Assembly (NCBI RefSeq): GCF_018873765.1
Contig: NC_057919.1
Coordinates: 67,326,984 to 67,390,983 of the forward strand
Direction of reading: 5' to 3'
DNA from: Telopea speciosissima
Taxonomy: Eukaryota; Streptophyta; Magnoliopsida; Proteales; Proteaceae
Length of the DNA stretch: 64,000 bases
Part shown: positions 26,765 through 35,829 of the stretch, piece after piece
How the letters are laid out: each line of letters begins with the position of its first letter
How positions within the stretch are numbered: position 1 is the first letter of the stretch
Program-made: the position numbers and the translations under genes
Notes under the pieces: model-generated
What the model saw: the letters and a program-made list of their open reading frames with translations, nothing else
Told to the model about the DNA's origin: nothing
Databases searched by the model: none

Positions 26765-27472
26765 GATTAGAAGTGTAAAGTCAAAAAAGCTCTAAACAGT
26801 CATAATTTATTGACGACGTCTCATGTTCTCTACCGTTGGATGGATATTATGATCATTCGTTCTGCAGGCTATTGTTTGTACACGTGTCAGGATAAGAATC
26901 CGACGGTGAAGCCAACGTACAAATCTTAACAGGACCCACATGCCAGTGTGGATTTGTGAACGTCCGATTGCAATCAACGCAACCTGCTATGTCTCGCTTG
27001 TGAACCGGAGTCAAAGCGAACCGTTTTAAAGCGTAATCGAATTGAAATAACTTCCTTTGTTTAGCTTAGGCTACGTTTGGTAAATGTCTGAACAAAGAAC
27101 GGACTGAACAAAGAACGTCCGTTCTTGACTAAAAACGTTCTTTGGCGTTCTTCATCTAGAACGCGCTCGAGACCAAAAATGACTGTTTGGTAACGGTCTC
27201 AAGAACGCCGTTTAGAACGAAAATGATGTTTGGTAAAACCTGTTCTTCCTTATTTGATGTTAATTACAATACTGCCATTTCCTTCTAAATTACACCAAAA
27301 AATACTTGTAATTTTTTTTATCTCTTACCATCATTAGCATAAAATTAAAATATCTCATTAACATAACCAAAGTAATTATAAAATATGCCAAATTTATAAA
27401 ATGCCATTAAAATTGGGTTCTTGTGTGGATTAGTGTCATAACTGACAATGCTATGAACAGTTGAATAAAAAT

Positions 27473-27551
27473 TAGGTCTTGGTGGATTCGAACCACCAAC
27501 CCCTTGGAATGAGCATGTTCCAAGTGCTCTACCAATTTGAGCTAAAGACCC
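27473..27551 (-). tRNA. tRNA-like gene in element A, abnormal anticodon arm
   Basis: The minus strand begins GGGTCTTTAGCTCAAATTGG and ends GGTTCGAATCCACCAAGACC. Acceptor (GGGTCTT with AAGACCT, one G-U end pair), D arm (GCTC/GAGC) and T arm (GGTGG TTCGAAT CCACC) all form, and the A and B boxes are good. The anticodon arm is wrong: CTTGGAA CATGCTCA TTCCAAG has seven stem pairs and eight loop bases. No normal anticodon can be assigned. It is more likely a tRNA-derived module than a working tRNA. Confidence 0.6.
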
Positions 27552-28026
27552 ATCAAGTACTCATTGATTAGGGGACACAGGACAAAGTATTGTTAATTAA
27601 TTTACTATGTTCTTCCCAGTGGTACTTCCCAGCTAGGACCACCAGTCTATACATGCAAAAAGCATACAATCTGGTCAGCTTGTAAACAGAATGGATCCAT
27701 CACAACCCTATAATTCAGAAATCACTGATTATGGTGGCACTATTGTCTAACAGAATGGATCCATCACAGCCCTATAATTAAAAAATCATCTATTAGGCTT
27801 AGTAGGAGAAGAAAAGAACTATATGTATAAAAGAAACAGTAAAAGAAAGACAAAGGTTATGCTCTTCGCTTAACTAAATGAAAGTAGTTTCAATTTTGAT
27901 ACTTCAGGTCAAATAGCCATTGTATTCGCAGTAAAAAGAAAGACAAAAGGTTATGCCCTTCGCTTAAATAATTTGCAAAGAAATCATATGACATGCTTTG
28001 AATGCCCAGCAAGTAAATCTTTATGG

Positions 28027-28822
28027 TCATGTAGCTGTTTTACAAACGATTTTTCCATGACATTGAGGAAATAGGCTGTGCTTCTCATCTGTCCATTCTG
28101 TGAACATAGATCCCGCCATCTGAAAGCCCAACATAAGATTAACAATGGGAGACCAAGATGAAATTTTAAGGAAGCTGATAGGGAAATACATGGGAAAATA
28201 TTTACTATTTTCTGCTACACAAGGAGGTAAAATTTGGTAGAACAGTCCCAATAATTATTTTCAGTTCAAAGAACCAATGGATTTCTGACAATCTTTTGAC
28301 GAATCTACACTCACTAGATCCACTTGATTGAACTTCCTTATCTACTCTAAAAGCTATCCAAAAAAAAATAAAAGGAAAACAAATTTGGGGGTAGTTTAGT
28401 ATACATAGAAATTAGGAAAATTCAATATAACTGCATTCCCAATTTCTTATCTTAAAGCAAATAACAGAGATTATTCGTATTACATTGATTTCTCAAAGAA
28501 AGTGTAACTTCACAGTTTCACGTTCACAACCCTAACATGGAAAAGTAAGAAACACACAAATGAAAGAAAAAAAAAATTGATCAAACGACCAAAACCCATC
28601 CGATCCATACCCTAAGAAATCTCAAATGGGAAAGAGGAGAATAGAGTCAAGAAGGTTTACCAAGCCGTCCATTTCTTCTTCTTCTTCTTCAACAAGAGTT
28701 CTGAAATTGTCTCCGGTGAGCCCAGATGTCTCGGAGCCCATTGTTCTTCTGCAACTACCTTCCATGGTTGGATCCGATGAAGACGGTGGCATCTCTTGAT
28801 TGAGATTCCAATTCCCTTCCAT
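28027..28822 (-). pseudogene. COR27-like gene copy captured in element A
   Basis: Exon 1 (28822-28661, 54 codons, MEGNWNLNQEMPPSS to EEEMDGL) is followed by a GT donor. A second exon starts at 28119 after a CAG acceptor and reads FTEWTDEKHSLF. In the next frame it continues FLNVMEKSFVKQLHDHKDLL, ending at a TGA before 27995. The motif W-T-D-E-K-H-x-L followed by xxMExSFVxQL is the signature I know from cold-regulated COR27/COR28-like plant proteins, which act as night-time repressors in clock and cold control. The motif is split by a 1-nt frameshift near 28070, and the rest of the usual C-terminus is missing. The intron is kept, so the copy was made at DNA level. It lies wholly inside element A, in the reverse direction. 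Assignment rests on the short motif. Confidence 0.65.
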
Positions 28823-28858
28823 TATTATCTAAATAAAGCAAAGCTTCTTACGAAGAGA

Positions 28859-29130
28859 AAGAGAGAGAGAGAAGCAAGAATAGGGCGCAAGGGCTACGCT
28901 ACTATTTAAGCGAGAGTGAGAGATGGCGAGAGACAGAGACAGAGAGTCAGGGAGGAAGCGAGAGAAAGAGGGATAGAGAGCGAGAGAGAGAGAGAGAGAA
29001 GCAAGAATAGGGCGCAAGGGCTACGCTACTATTTAAGCGAGAGTGAGAGATGGCGAGAGAGAGAGACAGAGAGTCAGGGAGGAAGCGAGAGAGAGAGGGA
29101 TAGAGAGCGAGAGAGAGAGAGAGAGGAGAT
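28859..29130. repeat. Duplicated GA-rich block at the right arm of element A
   Basis: A unit of about 127 bp containing AAGCAAGAATAGGGCGCAAG and GCTACGCTACTATTTAAGCG occurs twice in tandem (about 28867-28993 and 28994-29120), each ending in GA repeats. TATTTAAG could be a TATA-like box for minus- or plus-strand transcription, but this is not demonstrable from sequence alone. Confidence 0.85.
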
Positions 29131-29827
29131 CGACCTGCAAGTTCGCCTCCTCCTCCTCTTCCTTTCCCCCCAGATCTGCCTTTGTGTTTTCTGCGTTTTT
29201 GGGTTTTTTTGGTTGTCTTCGAGGTTGCTCACAACTTTTGATCGTGAATCGCGATGACTTGCGTTCTTTGTTCTTTGCAGATCGTCCTTTTGTCAAAGAT
29301 TTTTTCCGGTTCATTCTTAAAGAACAAAAAAAGGAACCGTCAAGCCAAACAGAAAATGGCGTATTTTTGTTCTTAAAGAACGAAAAAACGAAAATACAGT
29401 TCTAAACACTGTTCAGACATTTATCAAACGTAGCTTTAGGCTGCGTTTGGTAACGGTCTGAACAAAGAATGTCCGTTTTTTACTAGAAACGTTCTTTTAC
29501 GTTCTTGGTCTAGAACGGCGTTCTGAGACCAAAAATGACCGTTTGGTAACGTTCTCAAGAACGCTGTTCAGAACGAAAATGGTGTTTGGTAAAATCTGTT
29601 CTTTCCTATTTGATATTAATTATAATAATGTCATTTCTTTGTCAATTATACCAAAAAAAGATTTGTAAAATCCTTTTCTCTTACCAACCTTAGCATAAAA
29701 TTAAAATATCCCATTAACATAACCAAAGTAAGTATAAAAAGATGCCAAATTTCAAAGATGCCATTAAAATTAGGTTCTTGAGTGGATTAGTGGCATAACT
29801 AACTATGCTATGAACAGTTGAATAAAG

Positions 29828-29908
29828 AGGGCCTTGGTGGACTCGAACCACCATCCTCTTGGAACATGCTCATGTTCCAAGTGCTCTACCAATTTGAGCT
29901 AAAGGCCC
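29828..29908 (-). tRNA. tRNA-like gene in element B, hairpin in place of anticodon loop
   Basis: This is the second copy of the same module. The acceptor stem GGGCCTT/AAGGCCC is perfect, the T arm GGTGG TTCGAGT CCACC is perfect, and the D arm is intact. In place of an anticodon arm there is a nearly closed hairpin CTTGGAACATG-AG-CATGTTCCAAG. A Pol III transcript is plausible from the A and B boxes; decoding is not. Confidence 0.6.
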
Positions 29909-31971
29909 ATCAAGTTGTCAATGAATTAACACAACAGATTAAACCAAATTATATTCTCCATTCTTTTGGATTCTAGAAAGCCAGGAGATTCCATAGACTG
30001 GATGATCTTAACTAACTGAAGCACTTGGCTATTTTGGACATGAGAAGTAAAGAAATTTTTTGTTTTTCAAAGAAAAGGCAATTAGTACAAACAAAAAAAC
30101 TTAGGCTCACAGTGCCTAGTTTATTAGATTCAACCACATTAGTTAGATACTTAACACAAGTTTGCTACCTTGTATTGTTCAATCCGTTTTTTCACAGCTA
30201 CCCTGTGCTAATCTCATCTTGTGAAAGCTAGCTTTTGGTTCAAATGTTCCATCCAACATATTTAGTTTTAAAAATTCTGCTCCTACCGTATATCACGAAG
30301 TATGATTTTTCAAACATTCTTCATTGATACTCCGGACTCAAACAAATTTTATTAAGCTAGAGACGATCATGAAAGTAAACAAAAAAAAGGGGAGGGGGAA
30401 GAAAGAAAGAAGGAACATATATAATGGTCAGCATGAAATCACAATTTCCTAGTTGTGGAATAATGCAGGAAACAATAGGAGACTGATTCTGGAAACATCT
30501 TGATTTGTCTACGATGATTCGTGTAGGCGATTTCACATGAAGATGACGATCGCAAAGAATCTATCTTAAAGCTACTATTCGGCTTTGTGTTTGCTTTGAT
30601 TACGAGATGACAAAACAATATCTGGCTTTGTGTTTGCTTTGATTTTATTGCTTTTCTTTTGGTTTATTTATTGAAAGAGAGCCGCAAAATTGAGCTACAG
30701 GCATGTAAATGGTTTTGGGAGAAGGTTAACAAGCGCCATATGAAAAAACGTATTACATTACAATGGAAGGCGGTAGGAAGATACTGAGACAATTGCTAGT
30801 TTATCCTATAGCAGAGATCGGGAAAACCTTTTCCCAATAGTTTTATGACCTTCAAGGGATGGTATATATATATTTGCAGTAAAAAGAACTGTCCTGGATA
30901 TGTTAAAAACATATTTCCGATTGAGAAGGTTTGGTTCATCTGTTGGGATTGAGTATGCCTTTCAAGATGAGGTGAGACCTGGGTCTTTTTCATGTGCAGT
31001 ACAACTATGTCCATACAGGTAGTTCAACCCAGTTCCTCTTCATGCTGACATAATATGCTCGTGTCATAGTCGAATTTCCCAAGATTCCATGAAAAAAAAC
31101 CAATTATTTCACATAACCACCATTACAATAGAGCTTCTTAAGCTGGAAGATGATTACTCATTCCTCTTATTTCCCTAGGATTAGTTTATTGAAGCAGGGA
31201 TAGAAAAAGATCCCAAATTATGCCTATGATTTGTAGGCCCAACATAATTAATGGCACAAACAACTAGACAACTAAGAGAAAAGAAGGGTTCTACCAAATA
31301 AAAAAAAGAGAGAAAAGAAGGGATCATGTCTGTAAATTGAATAACAACCCAAGACAGACCTTTGTGCATATGTAATAAAAGGGAAAAAAGAGAAACCAAG
31401 TGCAATGTGTTGATAAATCGGAAGAGATGGAGAAAAAAATGCATAACACAGAACGGAAATGGAGAAGAAGTACCTATAAAAAAAAAATGGAGAAGAAGTT
31501 TGGTAAGCGATCTGTGAGAGATGAAAATCTCACAACAATCGGCCTAAACTTCAAAACGTTACGATTTCGGAAAAAATCGGCCAGCAATCACAAATTTCAA
31601 ACATTACACCATAAATCATACATCAACGCATGAAAAACATTACAGAAAAAATCGGAAAGAAAAACGAAGAACAAAGACGAGATTTTCTAAAATCGAGCGG
31701 ATCAAAATCCCTCTTGGAAAACCTAATCTGAAAAACTAAATCGAAAACCCAATTGGGAACCACACGGACTTAAACGAAAGTCACAAGAATGATAACCTAA
31801 TTAGAGAGAGAGAGTCACCTTCTTGTTGTCAACTTGATTGCGAGAGGGGATCGTGCTAGAGAGGACCACTGTAGCAGAAACCTTCAAATGTTAGGGATGT
31901 TGCTCCAAATCCTGAGACACAAGGGAGAAAAATCGATAGAGCCCTAATCAGATCTTCGTCCCAACAAACGA

Positions 31972-32002
31972 CCGAGAGAGAGAGAAACAGAGAGAGCGAG
32001 AG

Positions 32003-32053
<51 letters not shown>

Positions 32054-32150
32054 GTGAGAGCTAGAGAGAGCAGAGAGAGGAAGCGAGAGAGCAGAGAGAG
32101 GAAGCGAGAGAGAGAGGGATAGAGAGCGAGAGAGAGAGAGAGAGAGAGAT
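31972..32150. repeat. GA microsatellite in the right arm of element B
   Basis: Almost pure GA repeats with short AGCGAGAGAGCAGAGAGAGG variants. The open frames reading Leu-Ser runs on the minus strand are products of the repeat. Confidence 0.9.
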
Positions 32151-32699
32151 CGACCTGCAAGTTTCGCCTCCTCCTCTTCCTTCCCCCAGATCTGCCTCTT
32201 TTTTTTCTTTTTGTTTTGGTTGTCTTCGAGGTTGCTCACGCTTCATGGATCGTGAATCGATGACTTGCGTTCTTTGTTCTTTGCAGACCGTTTTCAAGAT
32301 TTTTCCGTTCATTCTCTAAAGAACAAAAAATGAACCGTCAAAATCAAACACTTTTTTATATTTTTTTGTTCTTTTTAAACAAGAGAACTGTTCAGAACAC
32401 TGTTCTGAACGTTACCAAACGCACTCTTAGCATGAGAGAAGAGACCCGGCCGATACTACCCTAACGGTTGAAACGAAAATAATTTCGAAGTTCGCCAACA
32501 TAAACCATAAGGATCCTCGCGAATCATCTCAGCGCATCAGATCAAAGATCCGGATCCAGCGCGGGAAGCGTAAGGGCCGTTTCGATCGTTTTGGTTTTGG
32601 TCGCAAATATTGCATCCACGTCCACTTCCATGGACTGGTAGTATAGAAAAGAGAAACTATTCTCATGATTCGATTTCTTATCGAGCTAATTCCGGGGAT

Positions 32700-34859
32700 A
32701 TGAGAGGGTTTTCATCTGTTGCTTCCAGAGTATCTATTGTTAGCAGAGATATAAGCGAAGGAATCTGCAAAACGAGAAGCTCCAACGGCGACAAATCGGT
32801 TTATGGAAGAACAAAAATAGCCCCCATTCAAAAACCAACAAGTTCAGAAACTCCACTAACAGGCAAGTCTTCTTCTTTCAGTCCTTCCCAGATACCTGAT
32901 TCTCATTTCAACTTGCTTTCAACTGCAAGTAGCATTTCTGGTAATCGACACGAGATATCCACTATCTCGATTGATCATCAATACTTTTCTGCAATACTTG
33001 ATAGGAAGGATTGGTTTATCTTGCTAAATCACGAGTTCAATTACACAAAGACCAGTTTGACTCCACAGTTTGTTGTAAGAATACTGCAGCATCAGGAAAA
33101 CCCATTGCACTCACTCAAATTTTACATATGGGTTTCAAATGTCAAGGAGACGCTGGTGAATAATCAATTAGTACGGAGAGCTTTAGCTCATGCTCTGTAT
33201 CATAAGGGTCCCGTAGTGTTGTCTGTTAACTTGCTTCAAGAGATTAACAACTCTGGGTGTCGCATTTCTGAGGACCTGCTTTGCGCTTTAATTGGTAGTT
33301 GGGGAAGGTTAGGGCTTGCCAAGTATTGTGCTGAAGTTTTTGGGCAGATTTCACTCCTGGGTCTCACTCCAACTACTCGATTATACAATTCACTTATTGA
33401 TGCATTAGTGAAATCAAATTCCCTTGATTTAGCTTATCTCAAATTCCAGCAGATGCCCGTTGATAATTGCATCCCTGACAGATTCACGTACAACATTCTC
33501 ATCCATGGGGTCTGCAGGATTGGAGTTGTTGATGAAGCGCTTCGTCTGGTGAAGCAGATGGAAGGCTCAGGTTACTCCCCTAACGTGTTCACGTACACAA
33601 TCCTCATTGATGGGTTTTGTAACGCAAAGAGGGTGGATGAAGCCTTTCAGGTTTTGGAGATGATGAGGCAGAGGAATGTGAGCCCTACTGAAGCCACATT
33701 TAGGTCATTGGTTCACGGTGTCTTTCGATGTACAGACGTGCATAAAGCATATGAGTTGTTACTGAAATTTTTAGAAAGCAAGCCTATTTTGTGCAAACAA
33801 TCTTGTGATGCCGTACTTGATTGCCTTTCAAAGAATTTTATGCCAAATGAGTCCATGGAGTTCTTAAGAAAGATGGAACAAAAAGGTTATCTTCCAGACA
33901 GTTCAACATTTAACATTGTGATGTCTTGTTTGATGAAGGGTGTGGATCTGAATGAGGCTTGCAAGGTACTGGATGGTTTTATTGAGAGAGGTGGGAAGCC
34001 ATGTTTCAGCACTTATCTCATGTTTATTGAAGTTTTGTACAAGGCAGGAAGAACTAATGAAGGGGACAGATATTTAAATCAGATGGAGCAGGATGGACTT
34101 GTATCAACTGTATCTTCATATAACATGTTGATCGACTGTTTTGCCAAAGCCAAAATGATGGACAAAGCATCGCAGAAATTTGGAGATATGCTTCAAAGAG
34201 GTGTTGCTCATAATCTTGTTACTTTTAATACCCTTATTGATGGCCACTGCAAAGTTAGGGAGGTAGGTAAGGCTAGAAAACTGTTGAAGACGCTATTAGA
34301 CTATGGTTTCAAACCTGATGTCTTCACCTTTAGTTCAATAATGGATGGTCTTTGCCGGGTCCACCAGATGGAAGATGCTTTTGGTTGTTTTGATGAGATG
34401 GTTGAATGGGGTGTTTCTCCAAATGCTGTCACATATAATATCCTGATTCGGTCTCTCTGTTTTGTTGGGGATGTTGCTAAAGCGATTAAGTTATTGAGAA
34501 AGATGAAAGATGCTGGAATAAAGCCAGATGTGTTTTCTTTCAATGCTCTTATTCTAAGTCTTTGTAGGATGAAGAAAATTGACAATGCGCAAAAGCTTTT
34601 TGTTTCCATGTTGAGAGTGGGCGTTACACCAGACAAACTTACGTATGATGCTTTTATTAAGGCATCATGTGAATCAGGAAGAGTTGATGAGGCTAGACAG
34701 ATGCTTCTCACCATGGAATACAATGGATGTTCTCCAGATTCTTATTCGTACACACCAATTATAGAATCTCTAACCCATTTGGGTCGCTTGGAGGAGGCCC
34801 ATGATTTAATCAACAAAAATGAAAGAGGAACTCTTATGAACTCCATTCCTAATTCATAG
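32700..34859 (+). CDS. PPR40: Mitochondrial PPR protein, PPR40-like
   Basis: A single intronless frame gives 719 residues from the ATG at 32700; an in-frame ATG 30 codons upstream (32610) is possible, but the Arg/Ser-rich MRGFSSVASRVSIVSR makes a better mitochondrial presequence start. After about 100 residues comes LDRKDWFILLNHEFNYTKTS and SLKFYIWVSN, then SWGRLGLAKYCAEVFGQISL and NSLDLAYLKFQQMP, phrases I recall from Arabidopsis PPR40 (At3g16890). About a dozen 35-residue P-type PPR motifs follow (for example FTYNILIHGVCRIGVVDEAL, VTFNTLIDGHCKVREVGKAR). No E or DYW domain is present. PPR40 is known to associate with respiratory complex III and to affect stress and ABA responses. The gene starts about 270 bp from TIR element B. 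Confidence 0.88.
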   Translation: MRGFSSVASRVSIVSRDISEGICKTRSSNGDKSVYGRTKIAPIQKPTSSETPLTGKSSSFSPSQIPDSHFNLLSTASSISGNRHEISTISIDHQYFSAILDRKDWFILLNHEFNYTKTSLTPQFVVRILQHQENPLHSLKFYIWVSNVKETLVNNQLVRRALAHALYHKGPVVLSVNLLQEINNSGCRISEDLLCALIGSWGRLGLAKYCAEVFGQISLLGLTPTTRLYNSLIDALVKSNSLDLAYLKFQQMPVDNCIPDRFTYNILIHGVCRIGVVDEALRLVKQMEGSGYSPNVFTYTILIDGFCNAKRVDEAFQVLEMMRQRNVSPTEATFRSLVHGVFRCTDVHKAYELLLKFLESKPILCKQSCDAVLDCLSKNFMPNESMEFLRKMEQKGYLPDSSTFNIVMSCLMKGVDLNEACKVLDGFIERGGKPCFSTYLMFIEVLYKAGRTNEGDRYLNQMEQDGLVSTVSSYNMLIDCFAKAKMMDKASQKFGDMLQRGVAHNLVTFNTLIDGHCKVREVGKARKLLKTLLDYGFKPDVFTFSSIMDGLCRVHQMEDAFGCFDEMVEWGVSPNAVTYNILIRSLCFVGDVAKAIKLLRKMKDAGIKPDVFSFNALILSLCRMKKIDNAQKLFVSMLRVGVTPDKLTYDAFIKASCESGRVDEARQMLLTMEYNGCSPDSYSYTPIIESLTHLGRLEEAHDLINKNERGTLMNSIPNS

Positions 34860-34990
34860 GATGAAGTTCAAACAGTGCATGTGGTTGACTCATCCGTTCC
34901 TTCTGTTTCCTCTAATGAACTCTATTCCTAATTTATGGGATGAAGTTCATACAGTGCATGTGGTTGGCTCATCCATTCCTGCTGTTTTGA
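34836..34990 (+). repeat. 79-bp tandem duplication at the end of the PPR gene
   Basis: ATGAACTCCATTCCTAATTC at 34836 recurs as ATGAACTCTATTCCTAATTT at 34915, and the match continues through GATGAAGTTCAAACAGTGCA and beyond. The stop codon (TAG, 34857-34859) lies in the first copy; the second copy reads TGG there. The 79-bp period is not a multiple of three, so the second copy is out of frame with the first. Confidence 0.88.
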
Positions 34991-35558
34991 GGATTTGGCA
35001 CAGGGAGCACCAGGCTTACTTGCCGCCATTTTTTTTGAACGATGTCAGAAGGTATACATTGCAATGTGATTATTACTTTCATCGTCATATTTCTGCACAA
35101 AGATGTCTGGTACCCAAGAGATAACATGCCAACATACATTTCTTATTTTATGATAATTTTGTTGTTGTTTAAGTCCTTGAAATATTAGGGACAAAACTTG
35201 TGCTAATGGCAGGTCTTCCCCCCCCCCCCCCCCCCTCCTCTTTTGTTTAGCTTCCAGAGTGCAGCATAACATATGGTTGGAATAATGACTCTGGAAGCTA
35301 AGAGATGGTGAGACTACATTCTATTCTTGTAACTTGAATATTCAACGCTGAAAAAAAAAATGATTAAAAACAGCATTCCATGCTAAATACGTGTTTGATT
35401 ATATTGCAGCTTTGGTTAATGAGTTTTAAACATTATGTGGGAATTCTGTAGACTAAAAAATTTCCTTCCTAGTGGACTTATATAATAAATGAAGAATAAA
35501 AGAAAGGGGGCAGAGGGAGTGAAAGAATTTTTTTCTCAGGCATGTCATTGATGCTTTA

Positions 35559-35698
35559 GGCTATGTTTGGATGCCACGAAAGAAGAAACATAATAAGACA
35601 AAAATCATGATGAGACAATGATTCTTTTATGTGTCTAACTCTCTCCTCAAATTCAAAATCTTTTGAATTTTTTCTTTTCTTTTCTTGACATCCAAACT
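35559..35698. mobile_element. Small MITE, possible PIF/Harbinger type
   Basis: The 140-bp stretch begins GGCTATGTTTGGATGCCACG and ends TTGACATCCAAACT, so GTTTGGATG is inverted at the two ends, with TTA on each side (35556-35558 and 35699-35701). The interior has CAAATTCAAAATCTTTTGAA. A related copy lies at 48749-48960. The outermost bases of the two ends do not match well, so the superfamily call is tentative. Confidence 0.55.
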
Positions 35699-35829
35699 TT
35701 ATAAGTGGGTAATTTCCCCTGGGGAATTATGAAGCAATTAAAATTACAACAATATGAGACCTCAATGTTAAGGTCCTTCAATATGAGGGATTTTTCTGGT
35801 CCTATTGCTCTGCAGATTCAATTACCTCT

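Larger units (their letters stand above)
27069..29435. mobile_element. TIR element A, PIF/Harbinger-type, carrying a host gene copy
   Basis: The element is 2367 bp. Its left end GGCTACGTTTGGTAAATGTC and the reverse complement of its right end AGCTACGTTTGATAAATGTC are inverted repeats of about 25 bp, flanked by TTA at 27066-27068 and 29436-29438. A 3-bp TTA duplication with a GTTTGG-containing end fits PIF/Harbinger. Subterminal GAACG/CGTTC words are dense, and a second GTTTGGTAACGG-like copy of the end lies inside. There is no transposase, so it is non-autonomous. Parts from left: conserved left arm (27069 to about 27560) ending in a tRNA-like gene; unique interior with a broken COR27-like gene on the minus strand; GA-rich conserved right arm (from about 28860), itself partly duplicated. 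Confidence 0.82.
29439..32426. mobile_element. TIR element B, same family as A with a different interior
   Basis: The element is 2988 bp, starts GGCTGCGTTTGGTAACGGTC, and the reverse complement of its end is GAGTGCGTTTGGTAACGTTC. TTA flanks both sides (29436-29438 shared with element A, and 32427-32429). The left arm to about 29915, including the tRNA-like gene, aligns with element A over some 480 bp, at roughly 85% identity by eye. The right arm (GA-rich tract, then GATCGACCTGCAAG, GGTTGTCTTCGAGGTTGCTC and TGACTTGCGTTCTTTGTTCT) also matches A. The 2-kb interior shares nothing visible with A's interior, and I recognise no gene in it. No transposase is present. Confidence 0.82.

Noticed and set aside
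28829-29405. Arg/Glu-rich and Leu/Ser-rich frames
   Set aside because: Direct translations of GA/CT repeats in the right arm of element A.
27473-29908. Working tRNA genes for a standard amino acid
   Set aside because: The anticodon arm cannot form a 7-base loop with a U before the anticodon in either copy.
31856-32312. Leu/Ser-rich frames on the minus strand
   Set aside because: Same cause, in element B.
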